Below, one piece after another: positions 25,150-31,595 of a stretch of DNA of 37,133 nt. Origin of the DNA: a virus. Position 1 is the first letter of the stretch. Each line of letters opens with the position of its first letter. The stretch covers positions 1 through 37,133 of the IMG/VR virus record IMGVR_UViG_3300023179_005649; one strand, 5' to 3'. The notes beneath the pieces are model-generated. The model was given only the letters and a program-made list of their open reading frames with translations, searched no databases and was not told where the DNA came from. A program made the position numbers and the translations under genes.

Positions 25150-25409
25150 AGCACCGGCTCCGGCATCGGGCCCGTCAGCTTCCACTTGTACGTGCTTTTG
25201 TCGTACGCAATCGGGTAGCCCATGAAGTCCCTCATCAGGTCGATGTCCCTGCCTACCGTCTTGTAGCTCACCTCAAACTCTTGGCCGATTTTCTCGCAGC
25301 TGGGCAGCTCGCCCTTATCCCGCAGGATCTCCGCCATCCACCGGCACCGGCGCAGCACCGGCCGCGTCTTGCAGATGTGGTCCCGCTTGGCCATTGCTGC
25401 GCGCGTCAC
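25146..25409 (-). CDS. HTH regulator-like protein
   Basis: The 87-aa product has a winged-helix segment CEKIGQEFEVSYKTVGRDID followed by LMRDFMGYPIAYDKS, the layout of the N-terminal domain of WYL/DeoR-type regulators. The effector-binding domain is absent. The GTG start overlaps the previous stop; an ATG at 25394 (MAKRDH) is an alternative. It may regulate the early operon. Confidence 0.65.
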   Translation of the reverse strand: MTRAAMAKRDHICKTRPVLRRCRWMAEILRDKGELPSCEKIGQEFEVSYKTVGRDIDLMRDFMGYPIAYDKSTYKWKLTGPMPEPVL

Positions 25410-25582
25410 AGCCCGCCCTCTCCCCGGATCCGGTCGATCAGGTCGTTCTCCCTGCGCTCGGCCGCCATCAGCGCTGCTTTAGTTTCCCGCAGCTCCCGCT
25501 CCAGGCGCTGGACGCGGTCCACCAGCTGCCGGCTCAGCGGCTCGCTGGGTAGGACCAGATAAGACGCAGGCACCTCGCTCAT
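25406..25582 (-). CDS. Small coiled-coil protein
   Basis: The 58-aa product is read from ATG 25582, overlapping the nuclease stop (ATGA). After MSEVPASYLVLPSEPLS it is one charged helix (RVQRLERELRETKAALMAAE). It probably oligomerises. Function is unknown. Confidence 0.6.
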   Translation of the reverse strand: MSEVPASYLVLPSEPLSRQLVDRVQRLERELRETKAALMAAERRENDLIDRIRGEGGL

Positions 25583-26403
25583 GCCACCACCTCCCGCGGA
25601 TCGTACTTTTTCATCCAGCGCCAGATCGCCAGCGTCTTGCAAAAGATGTCGTAGGCCGCCTCCACCTCCTCCGGCGTCCACAGCTTGTTCTCGATCGCCC
25701 CCGTAATCGGGTCGATGTACACGCTCCGGGCCGCCACCGGCTCGTCAAAGACGGCGTAAGCGTAGGCCGCCAGCTGGATGATGTCCGTGTCGTAGGAATC
25801 GACCTTGTGCGGCTCGTCATGCGTGGCGTAGCCGGGCATATCCGGAATCAGCTTCCCGATTTTCTTGAACTTTCGGGTCTTAAAATCCACCACCTCGGTC
25901 GTCTGCTCGTGCTTGTCGCCCCATTCGCAGATCAGATCCACGCGGCCGGCGTAGCCCTCGTCGTGGTTCACCACCACCTCCTCGCACTTGTGCACCTTCT
26001 GCACGAACCGCGCCCAGTATTTCAGGCTCTCCCAGTGCGGCTCAAAACCGGCCTGGAGATTGCCCGGATCCGTGCCGTTCACCGCCGCCTCGCTCAGCTG
26101 GTGCACGTATGTGCCACGGTCCGCGGCCGCCTGCAGGTCGCCCTTGCTCCCTGCCACCACCCGCCTGGCAAAATCCGCATCCGTCTCTCCGTCCAGCCGC
26201 GGCGTCGTCATGCACTGCAGGATGGCGTTTTCCTGTTTCCAGTTGTCCAGCCCTGGCCGCGCCAGCACTGCGCCCATGATCGTAGTCGGGCTGGGGTAGG
26301 CTTTCTGCTTTCTGGCCTGCCGCAGGTCGCCATGGCATGGCTCACCCGTCGGCAGGTAGTAGTGGCCGGTCTCCTTTTGCGCCGTGGCAATTAGCTGTGC
26401 CAC
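25579..26403 (-). CDS. RecB/Cas4-like PD-(D/E)XK nuclease
   Basis: The 274-aa product starts with GTG at 26403. It has EGYAGRVDLICEWG (Asp), TEVVDFKTRKF (the D-x-K strand) and the helix DIIQLAAYAYAVF with the QxxxY motif, which together define the RecB/Cas4 exonuclease group. Phage members process DNA ends for recombination or replication. It lies beside the SSB-like gene, fitting a recombination module, but I see no annealing protein. Confidence 0.75.
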   Translation of the reverse strand: MAQLIATAQKETGHYYLPTGEPCHGDLRQARKQKAYPSPTTIMGAVLARPGLDNWKQENAILQCMTTPRLDGETDADFARRVVAGSKGDLQAAADRGTYVHQLSEAAVNGTDPGNLQAGFEPHWESLKYWARFVQKVHKCEEVVVNHDEGYAGRVDLICEWGDKHEQTTEVVDFKTRKFKKIGKLIPDMPGYATHDEPHKVDSYDTDIIQLAAYAYAVFDEPVAARSVYIDPITGAIENKLWTPEEVEAAYDIFCKTLAIWRWMKKYDPREVVA

Positions 26404-26407
26404 GGCC

Positions 26408-26500
26408 TTACGCCTTCCAGCTGCGGATCACCGGCACCGCCATCACAAACGTGAAGACGGCAAACACCGGGATCGCGATTCGTAGGAATGTTTCAATCAT
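26408..26500 (-). CDS. Tiny membrane peptide (30 aa)
   Basis: A 30-aa frame from ATG 26500 has an AAGGA ribosome site 5 bases upstream. The product is a single hydrophobic helix (AIPVFAVFTFVMAVPV) with basic flanks. Its stop comes just before the GTG of the RecB-like gene. It is likely made and inserted in the membrane. Function is unknown. Confidence 0.5.
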   Translation of the reverse strand: MIETFLRIAIPVFAVFTFVMAVPVIRSWKA

Positions 26501-26582
26501 GTTTTCCTTTCCGGAAGCCGGCGCCAGTTGGGGGAACTGACGCCGGCCCCCTTAGTTTCTTCTCGTGGTTTCTCCGACAGGG

Positions 26583-27104
26583 TTAGAACGGGATGCTGTC
26601 GCCGTTTACGTCGGTGTCCGTGTTACGGGTCGATGTGGCCACGGCCAGCGCCGGCCTCGGCTCGCGGTCCTTAAACCGCACAAAGTCCGGATCCACCTTC
26701 AGCTTGGTCTTTCCGGCCTTTAGCACGCTCTGGACGTTGGCGTAGGTCGTTCCGTCCCTTTCGGAGTGGACGATCACAAGCTGGCAGTTTTGTCCGATCA
26801 GTTTTTCCAGATCGAAGTTGTCCGGCGGCGGCTTGCCAAACCAAGATTTTAGGTCCTTGGCCAAGCTGCTCTTTTCATGGAGCGTCAGGCCGTACCGGCG
26901 GCCAATGCTGTAGGGCCGGCCGTCCTCCATCTTTGCGGCCAGTTGCCAGACCAGCCGCACCTTGTGCTGCGATTTGGTTTCCCCCTGCCAGGTCGTTTCC
27001 ACGATGCCCAGGTCCGCCACGTCGCAGCAGACCGCGTCGTGCACGCCCTCCGGTGCGGGGGTATAGGTTCCGTTGCTGTTGGGTTTCATTGCTATGATTG
27101 CCAT
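26583..27104 (-). CDS. Single-stranded DNA-binding-like protein
   Basis: The 173-aa product is read from ATG 27104 (MAIIAMKPNSNGTY), which has AAGGAG 8 bases upstream; a start at 27146 is possible but lacks such a site. The body is beta-rich as in OB-fold proteins. The C-terminus is acidic and ends in DSIPF, much like the DDDIPF tip by which SSB recruits partners. It sits with the nuclease and helicase genes of the replication module. Confidence 0.65.
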   Translation of the reverse strand: MAIIAMKPNSNGTYTPAPEGVHDAVCCDVADLGIVETTWQGETKSQHKVRLVWQLAAKMEDGRPYSIGRRYGLTLHEKSSLAKDLKSWFGKPPPDNFDLEKLIGQNCQLVIVHSERDGTTYANVQSVLKAGKTKLKVDPDFVRFKDREPRPALAVATSTRNTDTDVNGDSIPF

Positions 27105-27142
27105 GTTGTTTCTCCTTTTTGGTTTCCTCTTTCCGTGTCCGA

Positions 27143-27355
27143 TCACTCGTCGTCCACGAAATCGTTTGTTTCATGCGGCCGGATGGCTCGCAGTTCCTCC
27201 CGCTCCGGCTCGATCCAGCCCAGCTCGTGCGCTCGGGCCAGTTCTTTGGTGCGGTCGCTCTGGTTTAGCTCTGCCAGTACCACCCGCTCCGCGCTCACGC
27301 GGCGCGCCTTCTCCAGCGCCAGCTCGTAGTGCAGAAATTCAGGAGTTGGCGTCAT
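27143..27355 (-). CDS. Small charged helical protein
   Basis: The 70-aa product starts at ATG 27355, which overlaps the upstream nuclease stop (ATGA). It is helical and charged (FLHYELALEKARRVSAERVV) with an acidic end (NDFVDDE). Function is unknown. It belongs to the early operon. Confidence 0.55.
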   Translation of the reverse strand: MTPTPEFLHYELALEKARRVSAERVVLAELNQSDRTKELARAHELGWIEPEREELRAIRPHETNDFVDDE

Positions 27356-27687
27356 GCCCGCTCCCTGATCTTTTTCCAAAACCAGTCGACGGCTTGGCGG
27401 ATGTTCTCCAGCGTCAGGCACTTGGTCGTAAAGTGGATCACGTTCCAGCCGCTATATGCCGCCAGCCTGCCCTTTTCCGCGTCGCGCACCTGCCCCATGC
27501 CCCGGCTGTGCCGGCCCCCGACAAACACGCCGCCGTCCAGTTCAATGGCGGCCTTAAAGCCGTTAATTGCCTGGTGCGCGTAATCAAACCGGAACCGGCG
27601 GCCGGGAAAGAACGTCACCTCCTTGGTCAGCGCCGGCCCTTTGTGCAGGGCCCAAAGCCGCTCAAACTGGCTGGCCAGCCTGCTCAC
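27352..27687 (-). CDS. PD-(D/E)XK endonuclease (DUF559/VRR-NUC-like)
   Basis: The 111-aa product has RRFRFDYAHQ (Asp), FKAAIELDGGVFVGGRHSRG (Glu and Gly-rich loop) and LAAYSGWNVIHFT, the conserved order of small phage nucleases of the DUF559/VRR-NUC group. The GTG start overlaps the upstream stop (GTGA). It may be a junction resolvase or nickase for replication intermediates. Confidence 0.7.
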   Translation of the reverse strand: MSRLASQFERLWALHKGPALTKEVTFFPGRRFRFDYAHQAINGFKAAIELDGGVFVGGRHSRGMGQVRDAEKGRLAAYSGWNVIHFTTKCLTLENIRQAVDWFWKKIRERA

Positions 27688-27929
27688 TCGTCAATGCCTC
27701 CGGTGTGCCACTCGCCCTTAATCTCCAGCGGGGGGCGGTCGATTGTTTCCAGGCATCGCACCTTGGCGGCCAGCCCGGCAATCACCTCGTTCGCCCTGAC
27801 CAGATCCGCCTCCACCTTTTTGAGGCGGTGCTGCAGGTCGACGACCACGGTAAACATGGAATATTCCGCCGCGCCCACGCTCTTGCTGTTGGCCGGCAAC
27901 GCGCCCTCTGCTTCCAGGTCCCGGATCAT
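27684..27929 (-). CDS. Small coiled-coil protein
   Basis: The 81-aa product is taken from ATG 27929 in the sequence TGATG, which couples it to the membrane protein upstream. It starts MIRDLEAEGALPANSK and has a coiled coil (LQHRLKKVEADLVRANEVIA). A start further upstream at 28076 would run inside the previous gene. Function is unknown. Confidence 0.6.
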   Translation of the reverse strand: MIRDLEAEGALPANSKSVGAAEYSMFTVVVDLQHRLKKVEADLVRANEVIAGLAAKVRCLETIDRPPLEIKGEWHTGGIDE

Positions 27930-28081
27930 CAGTCCACCAGCTCCCGCTTGGCGCGGTCGTACAGCCAGCACAGGAAAGCGCCTGTAAAAACCAGCCCAGA
28001 AACGCTTACTCCAAAAAGGAAGGCGTAAAAAATAATCGTGGCCGTTAACTGGGTCAAATAAACGACCAGTTCCCAATTCAT
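27929..28081 (-). CDS. Small membrane protein (50 aa)
   Basis: A 50-aa frame starts at ATG 28081, overlapping the previous stop (ATGA), and ends in TGATG with the next gene. The product has a long hydrophobic segment (TATIIFYAFLFGVSVSGLVF) extended by TGAFLCWLYD and a charged end, so one or two membrane helices. Function is unknown. Confidence 0.6.
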   Translation of the reverse strand: MNWELVVYLTQLTATIIFYAFLFGVSVSGLVFTGAFLCWLYDRAKRELVD

Positions 28082-28290
28082 CGTGACCCCCACATCCACG
28101 CGGTTTTCTGCGCCGAGAGCCCGCGGATCAAATCGGCAACCTCGCGGGCCTTTTTCGCCTCGTCGCAGGTTTGCTGTGTTACGCCGGTGTCACGTTTTTT
28201 TTGTAAATCACTGTCACTTCGGCGATGGCAGTGGAGGGATTTGAACCCCCGAGCATTCAGAAAACTGTTGTTTTGTTTTATTAACTGCAT
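28078..28290 (-). CDS. First ORF of the early operon, crossing attP
   Basis: The 70-aa frame starts at ATG 28290 with AGGAG six bases upstream, one of the clearer ribosome sites in the genome. Its first third (NSFLNARGFKSLHCH) is simply the translation of the tRNA-like attP core. The rest (CDEAKKAREVADLIRGLSA) looks like a genuine helix. Integration at attP would cut this gene. It may therefore be a leader whose job is to couple early expression to the free phage state. Its stop overlaps the next gene (ATGA). Confidence 0.5.
   Translation of the reverse strand: MQLIKQNNSFLNARGFKSLHCHRRSDSDLQKKRDTGVTQQTCDEAKKAREVADLIRGLSAQKTAWMWGSR
28226..28270 (-). other. attP core: tRNA 3'-end-like sequence
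   Basis: On the minus strand, CGGGGGTTCAAATCCCTCC then ACTGCCA has a T-stem of five pairs (one G-U), the T-loop TTCAAAT and a seven-base acceptor 3' strand. There is no matching 5' half of a tRNA upstream. Phages that integrate into tRNA genes carry just such a 3' fragment to restore the gene, and this one is 72 bases from the integrase start. The exact crossover limits are unknown; the identity of the tRNA cannot be read. Confidence 0.75.
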
Positions 28291-28341
28291 CGATTTCTCC
28301 TATTTTTGTTGCGTTTTTGGGCGATTTGTTACGCTTGTATC

Positions 28342-29502
28342 ATGGCGTCGATTTTCACCCGCAACGACAGCCCGCACTATTGGCTGAGATTCAAATCCCC
28401 GCAGGGCGCGTGGAAGGCCAAGGCCACCACGTGGATGGCCGGCAATCCCCTTCACCGGGCCAAAGCCATCGAGGAGGCCGCCCGCATATCGGTCAACGAA
28501 AGGCGCCCCAAAATCAAAGACGACTGGATCCTGCCCTTTATCCTGTCCTACCAGGCCAACCTCAAAACCATCATTCACTACCGAAACTCCTGGCGCTGGC
28601 TGGAGCTTTACCTGGTCCACCGCGGCATCACGGCGGAACAGTTTTCCCCCGCTGAGGCCGAGGCCTACATCAGCTGGCGTACCCAGCCGACCCGCCGCGT
28701 CTCCGGCCGCGCCGTCCACCGCAACCAAGCCCTGCGGGACATCAAGATCATGAAATGGATCCACCGCCACGGCCGGCTCCTCGGCCACTGGCAGATGCGC
28801 GACCTGGACGACTACCGCCTCCGCTACGCCCCCAACAAGCGTATCAAGCCCCCCTTTACCGACGAGCAGATCGCCCGCACCCGCCAAGCCATGGCCTACA
28901 TGCCGCCGGCCCAGCAATGGATGCGCGTGGCCTTTGAAATCGGCCTGGCCACAGGATGCCGCCTGTCCGAAACCCAGATCCCCATGCACTGCATCGACCT
29001 GACGGCCGGCACCATCACCTTCCCCACACCCAAAGGCGGACCTGCCAAGGCCTTTACCATCCCCATTCCCAAAGCCCTGATCCCCATGCTGACCGCCATG
29101 AAAAAGGCCGGCCTGCGCCAGACCTGCACCCTGCCGCCCTGCGCCAGCCGGGAGTTCCGCGTGCTGTTTAATCGGCTGGGGCTGTATTTGCACTGCTTTC
29201 ATTCCCTAAGGGTTACCCGTGCATCAAACCTGCGCCGGGCAGGAGTGCCGTTAGGTGCGGCCATGCGGCTGCTAAATCACGGTTCAGAACTGATCCATGA
29301 GACTTACGTCCGGCACGACGTGGCCGATCTGCGGGCGTGGATTGATTTCGGGCAACCACCTCCCGCCGCCAACGGTCAAAATCCTCCGGCACCACGAGCC
29401 CCAACACGCTGGGAAAACCGTCCTGCCGGCTTATCGCCAACATCTTCCCGTAAGAATACCCGTATGCGGCCGCCAGCTCCCGCAGGTTCATCGCTTGGTT
29501 AA
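28342..29502 (+). CDS. int: Tyrosine integrase
   Basis: The 386-aa product is read from ATG 28342 (MASIFTRNDSPHYWLRF). It has an N-terminal arm and SAM-like core-binding region, then all catalytic residues: Arg207 in GCRLSE, His287 and Arg290 in HSLRVTR, His313 in LLNHGS and Tyr322 in HETYVRHD. It should recombine the attP at 28226-28270 with a host tRNA gene. The last 50 residues (after WIDFGQ) are Pro-rich filler and lie antisense to the excisionase-like gene. There is no Shine-Dalgarno before the ATG. Confidence 0.93.
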   Translation: MASIFTRNDSPHYWLRFKSPQGAWKAKATTWMAGNPLHRAKAIEEAARISVNERRPKIKDDWILPFILSYQANLKTIIHYRNSWRWLELYLVHRGITAEQFSPAEAEAYISWRTQPTRRVSGRAVHRNQALRDIKIMKWIHRHGRLLGHWQMRDLDDYRLRYAPNKRIKPPFTDEQIARTRQAMAYMPPAQQWMRVAFEIGLATGCRLSETQIPMHCIDLTAGTITFPTPKGGPAKAFTIPIPKALIPMLTAMKKAGLRQTCTLPPCASREFRVLFNRLGLYLHCFHSLRVTRASNLRRAGVPLGAAMRLLNHGSELIHETYVRHDVADLRAWIDFGQPPPAANGQNPPAPRAPTRWENRPAGLSPTSSRKNTRMRPPAPAGSSLG

Positions 29503-29548
29503 ACCCGCGCTTTACGCGGGCTGCCTCCAGGTACCTCTCGGGGGTCAT
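29213..29548 (-). CDS. Excisionase-like DNA-binding protein, antisense to int
   Basis: The 111-aa product starts at ATG 29548, overlapping the stop of the RHH gene upstream (ATGA). The N-terminal half (NLRELAAAYGYSYGKMLAIS, then GFPSVLGLVVPEDFDRWRR) fits a MerR/AlpA-like HTH, the fold of many excisionases. The C-terminal half lies antisense to the integrase catalytic end. The overlap is 290 bp. An excisionase would direct int toward excision. The role is inferred from fold and place. Confidence 0.65.
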   Translation of the reverse strand: MTPERYLEAARVKRGFNQAMNLRELAAAYGYSYGKMLAISRQDGFPSVLGLVVPEDFDRWRREVVARNQSTPADRPRRAGRKSHGSVLNRDLAAAWPHLTALLPGAGLMHG

Positions 29549-29706
29549 GGCGCGTCGTCAGCCTCCTGGATCAGCTGCGCAACAAGCTGAGACAAGCTCA
29601 GATTTTTTTTCTCCGCCAGCTCCCGGCCCAGCTTTTTAATGCGCACAGGCAGGTAAAGATTGGTGACCTCCGCGCCGTTGTTTTTCGAGGAGATTCCGCG
29701 TGGCAT
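29545..29706 (-). CDS. Ribbon-helix-helix repressor A
   Basis: This 53-aa protein (MPRGISSKNNGAEVTNLYLP) has the RHH layout: strand TNLYLP, helix KKLGRELAEK, turn, and helix LSLSQLVAQLIQEA. It pairs 18 of 36 aligned residues with the divergent protein at 29819-30028. RHH dimers bind operator inverted repeats through the strand. The ATG lies six bases after a predicted -10, so its mRNA is probably leaderless. It heads a two-gene operon with the excisionase-like gene. Confidence 0.75.
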   Translation of the reverse strand: MPRGISSKNNGAEVTNLYLPVRIKKLGRELAEKKNLSLSQLVAQLIQEADDAP

Positions 29707-29712
29707 GTGCGT

Positions 29713-29741
29713 GTCTTATGCGCATTAAATGCGTGCGTCAA
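29713..29741 (-). promoter_or_regulatory. Leftward promoter and operator of RHH gene A
   Basis: On the minus strand: TTGACG (29741-29736), a 17-bp spacer, and TAAGAC (29718-29713), ending six bases before ATG 29706. The spacer (29719-29735) holds an inverted repeat CGCAT-TAA-ATGCG at 29721-29733. The predicted start of transcription falls on the ATG. Confidence 0.65.
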
Positions 29742-29783
29742 TAAAAATCGTCATTTGTGATTAAACTTTTTTTATGCGCGGAA

Positions 29784-29812
29784 TTGACGTGCGTATTTAT
29801 TACGCATAAAGT
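29784..29812 (+). promoter_or_regulatory. Rightward promoter and operator of RHH gene B
   Basis: TTGACG (29784-29789), a 17-bp spacer and TAAAGT (29807-29812) end six bases before ATG 29819, exactly mirroring the leftward promoter. The spacer is itself a perfect palindrome, TGCGTA-TTTAT-TACGCA (29790-29806). Both genes share GCATAA-N4-CGCA-N-ATG at their starts. Confidence 0.7.
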
Positions 29813-29818
29813 GCGCAA

Positions 29819-30028
29819 ATGGCCAAGGAAGCCACCAACCTCACCCTGCCCCGCCCGGTAAAGACCAAGGGCATGGAGATGGCCAAAAGGGCGGGGATGA
29901 GCCTATCCACGTACGTGGCCCAGCTGATTCTTAAGGAGGCAGCCCGCGACAGGGGTTTTACCACAGAGAGCCCTGCGTTATATGTGGCCGGGCGGTCACA
30001 GGCAAAAACTAGGACAAAAAGGATATGA
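29819..30028 (+). CDS. Ribbon-helix-helix repressor B
   Basis: This 69-aa protein (MAKEATNLTLPRPVKTKGME) has strand TNLTLP and helices MEMAKRAG and SLSTYVAQLILKEAARD, an RHH fold like its divergent neighbour, plus a basic C-terminal tail (KTRTKRI). It has no Shine-Dalgarno and its ATG coincides with the predicted transcription start. It is coupled to the membrane protein gene at 30025 (ATGA). Confidence 0.75.
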   Translation: MAKEATNLTLPRPVKTKGMEMAKRAGMSLSTYVAQLILKEAARDRGFTTESPALYVAGRSQAKTRTKRI

Positions 30029-30255
30029 TTGCCGAGGCGGCCGAAGGAGCGTGGGCGTTGTTTTTCATGCCCATCCTGATCGGTCTAATCGTCCTAGCCT
30101 TTCTGGCCATCCTGATGCCCTACTACGTTTTTAAATGCCGACACCTCCTGCAGGATCTAAAGACCAAGGCGGATGAGCAAATCACCGAGACCAAGCGCAC
30201 CAATAACCTGCTGCGCCAGCTTATCCGGGCCTACGGCCACGAGCCTGATTCTTGA
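30025..30255 (+). CDS. Small membrane protein
   Basis: The 76-aa product has a membrane helix (FFMPILIGLIVLAFLAILMP) extending to YYVF near residues 13-36, then a charged cytoplasmic coiled-coil tail (KTKADEQITETKRTNNLLRQ). It is cotranscribed with RHH B, so it would be made in the same state (lysogenic or early). It could be an exclusion or signalling factor. The 3' end overlaps the convergent gene at 30221 by 35 bases. Confidence 0.65.
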   Translation: MIAEAAEGAWALFFMPILIGLIVLAFLAILMPYYVFKCRHLLQDLKTKADEQITETKRTNNLLRQLIRAYGHEPDS

Positions 30256-30487
30256 CCAGCCGGTAGTGCGGCAGCCCGCGGATCCCCCGCCCCCACTTCA
30301 CCCGGAAATTCTTGCGTTCCGCCAAGCCGGCCTCCACCAGGTCCTTGCACCTTATTTTGGCCATCTCATAACAGACGCCCATTTGCACGCCGATCTCCCG
30401 GGCCGTCTTAAACCCCTCCGGCACGGCCTCAATCCGTTGGCTCATCAGCCGGTCCAGCGCCTCCGCCCACTCCGGCTTCTTGCTCAC
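30221..30487 (-). CDS. Winged-helix DNA-binding protein
   Basis: The 88-aa product is read from GTG 30487, which overlaps the metallophosphoesterase stop (GTGA). It has FKTAREIGVQMGVCYEMAK as an HTH, then CKDLVEAGLAERKNFRVKWG as recognition helix and wing. It may regulate late or lysogeny genes. Longer readings in the same frame to 30763 run inside the upstream gene and are not coding. Confidence 0.65.
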   Translation of the reverse strand: MSKKPEWAEALDRLMSQRIEAVPEGFKTAREIGVQMGVCYEMAKIRCKDLVEAGLAERKNFRVKWGRGIRGLPHYRLVKNQARGRRPG

Positions 30488-31221
30488 AGCGGAAACCTCC
30501 ACTCTCCCTTCACCGGCGTGGCCAGCCAGGACACGCACGCGTCGTGGCAATACTCCCCGTAGGCAAAGCCGTGCCCCCACTGATACGTGGCGCGGCGAGC
30601 CCGGGCGTAGCCCATGGCTCCAATGTTGGCCAGCGTGCCCACGCAGATCCCCACCGGTGAGCGCAGCACCCGCCCCCGGGCAATCTCCGGCCGATGCAGA
30701 TGCGCCATGACAATGTTTTTTCCGATGGATTCCACAGTGTCTCGAACGGCCGAGACGGAACACTGGAAGCCATGGAGGAACACGGTATCGCCCAAAAGGA
30801 AAAGCCCTTCCTCAATGTCGTAAGGCAACAGCCGGGCCTTTAGTTTTTTGATCGTCTGCTCGATGGCTTGCGTCCCCTGCTCTGCGGCATAGGCCACCAC
30901 GGCGGACGGCGAGCGCACCAGCGACCAGAGCCTGGCTTCATGGTTCCCTTGCAGGCAGGTGGTCACTTCCAGCTCCTTGAGGTGGGTCATGCCATGCAAG
31001 TAATCATCGGCAAAACTGGCCGCACGGTCAGGCTCATCCGGATCCTTGCGGGCACCAGCCCGCCAACAGGCGGTATCCAGAAAATCCCCTAGGTGGATGG
31101 TCTCCACAGGGCGCCAACGGCGTCTGAACGCCAGCACCTGCTCCCAGGCAGGGCGATCTATAAATCCGGCGTGGGTACAACCCACCGCCATCCAGCGTCT
31201 CCACTTGCGGACGACGTTCAC
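30484..31221 (-). CDS. Calcineurin-like metallophosphoesterase
   Basis: The 245-aa product starts with GTG 31221. It has the ordered metal motifs: GCTHAGF (usual DxH, here with Cys for Asp), HLGDFLD (GDxxD), LQGNHEARL (GNHE), FLHGF and VMAHLHRPE (GHxH-like). It is expected to hydrolyse phosphodiesters or phosphomonoesters. The missing first Asp could change metal use or activity. It lies downstream of the lysis genes and may act on host nucleotides or signalling molecules. Confidence 0.8.
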   Translation of the reverse strand: MNVVRKWRRWMAVGCTHAGFIDRPAWEQVLAFRRRWRPVETIHLGDFLDTACWRAGARKDPDEPDRAASFADDYLHGMTHLKELEVTTCLQGNHEARLWSLVRSPSAVVAYAAEQGTQAIEQTIKKLKARLLPYDIEEGLFLLGDTVFLHGFQCSVSAVRDTVESIGKNIVMAHLHRPEIARGRVLRSPVGICVGTLANIGAMGYARARRATYQWGHGFAYGEYCHDACVSWLATPVKGEWRFPL

Positions 31222-31253
31222 TGGTTGTTCCGATGTGTCAAAGGCTTGGGTTA

Positions 31254-31595
31254 CTATTTACCGGCCGGCACTTTGGGCACTCCCTGCAAAATCTGCAGGA
31301 TCCGGGCACAGTTCTCGCGTGCCAGACTGGCCGCCACGCTCTCATCCGCACAGCCCGCCAGCGCCAGATCCGCCACCGCCGCCAGCTGGATCTTCAGCGT
31401 GTAGCCATAGGCCACCATGTCCAAAATTTCCGAAATGATTTCCGACCAGCACGGCTGTTGGTAGAGCAACGTCTGCCCATGCTCCCAGTACCCCTTGCGG
31501 TACTTGGCATCAAAATCCTTTAAGAAAGCCTCCCGCAACGCCTTCAGGTGCAGCTCCGCCTCCGGCCTCATCGTTGGCATGACGGGCGGCGTCAT
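31254..31595 (-). CDS. MazG-like all-alpha pyrophosphohydrolase candidate
   Basis: The 113-aa product is helical and has the pattern KYRKGYWEHGQTLLYQQP followed by WSEIISEILDMVAYGYTLK. The ExxxE...ExxD arrangement recalls all-alpha NTP pyrophosphohydrolases of the MazG type. ATG 31595 overlaps the endolysin stop (ATGA). Activity on nucleotides or alarmones is possible, but the match is partial. Confidence 0.5.
   Translation of the reverse strand: MTPPVMPTMRPEAELHLKALREAFLKDFDAKYRKGYWEHGQTLLYQQPCWSEIISEILDMVAYGYTLKIQLAAVADLALAGCADESVAASLARENCARILQILQGVPKVPAGK

Larger units (their letters stand above)
29707..29818. promoter_or_regulatory. Divergent control region between the RHH genes
   Basis: These 112 bases hold two mirrored promoters and their operators. 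TTATGCGC also recurs at 29716 and 29772. The AT-rich centre (29742-29771) has no gene. With a repressor gene on each side, the region looks like a bistable lysis-lysogeny switch. Confidence 0.7.

Noticed and set aside
28226-28290. Complete tRNA gene
   Set aside because: Only the T-arm and acceptor 3' strand are present. No anticodon arm, D-arm or 5' acceptor strand fits upstream, so it is an attachment-site fragment.
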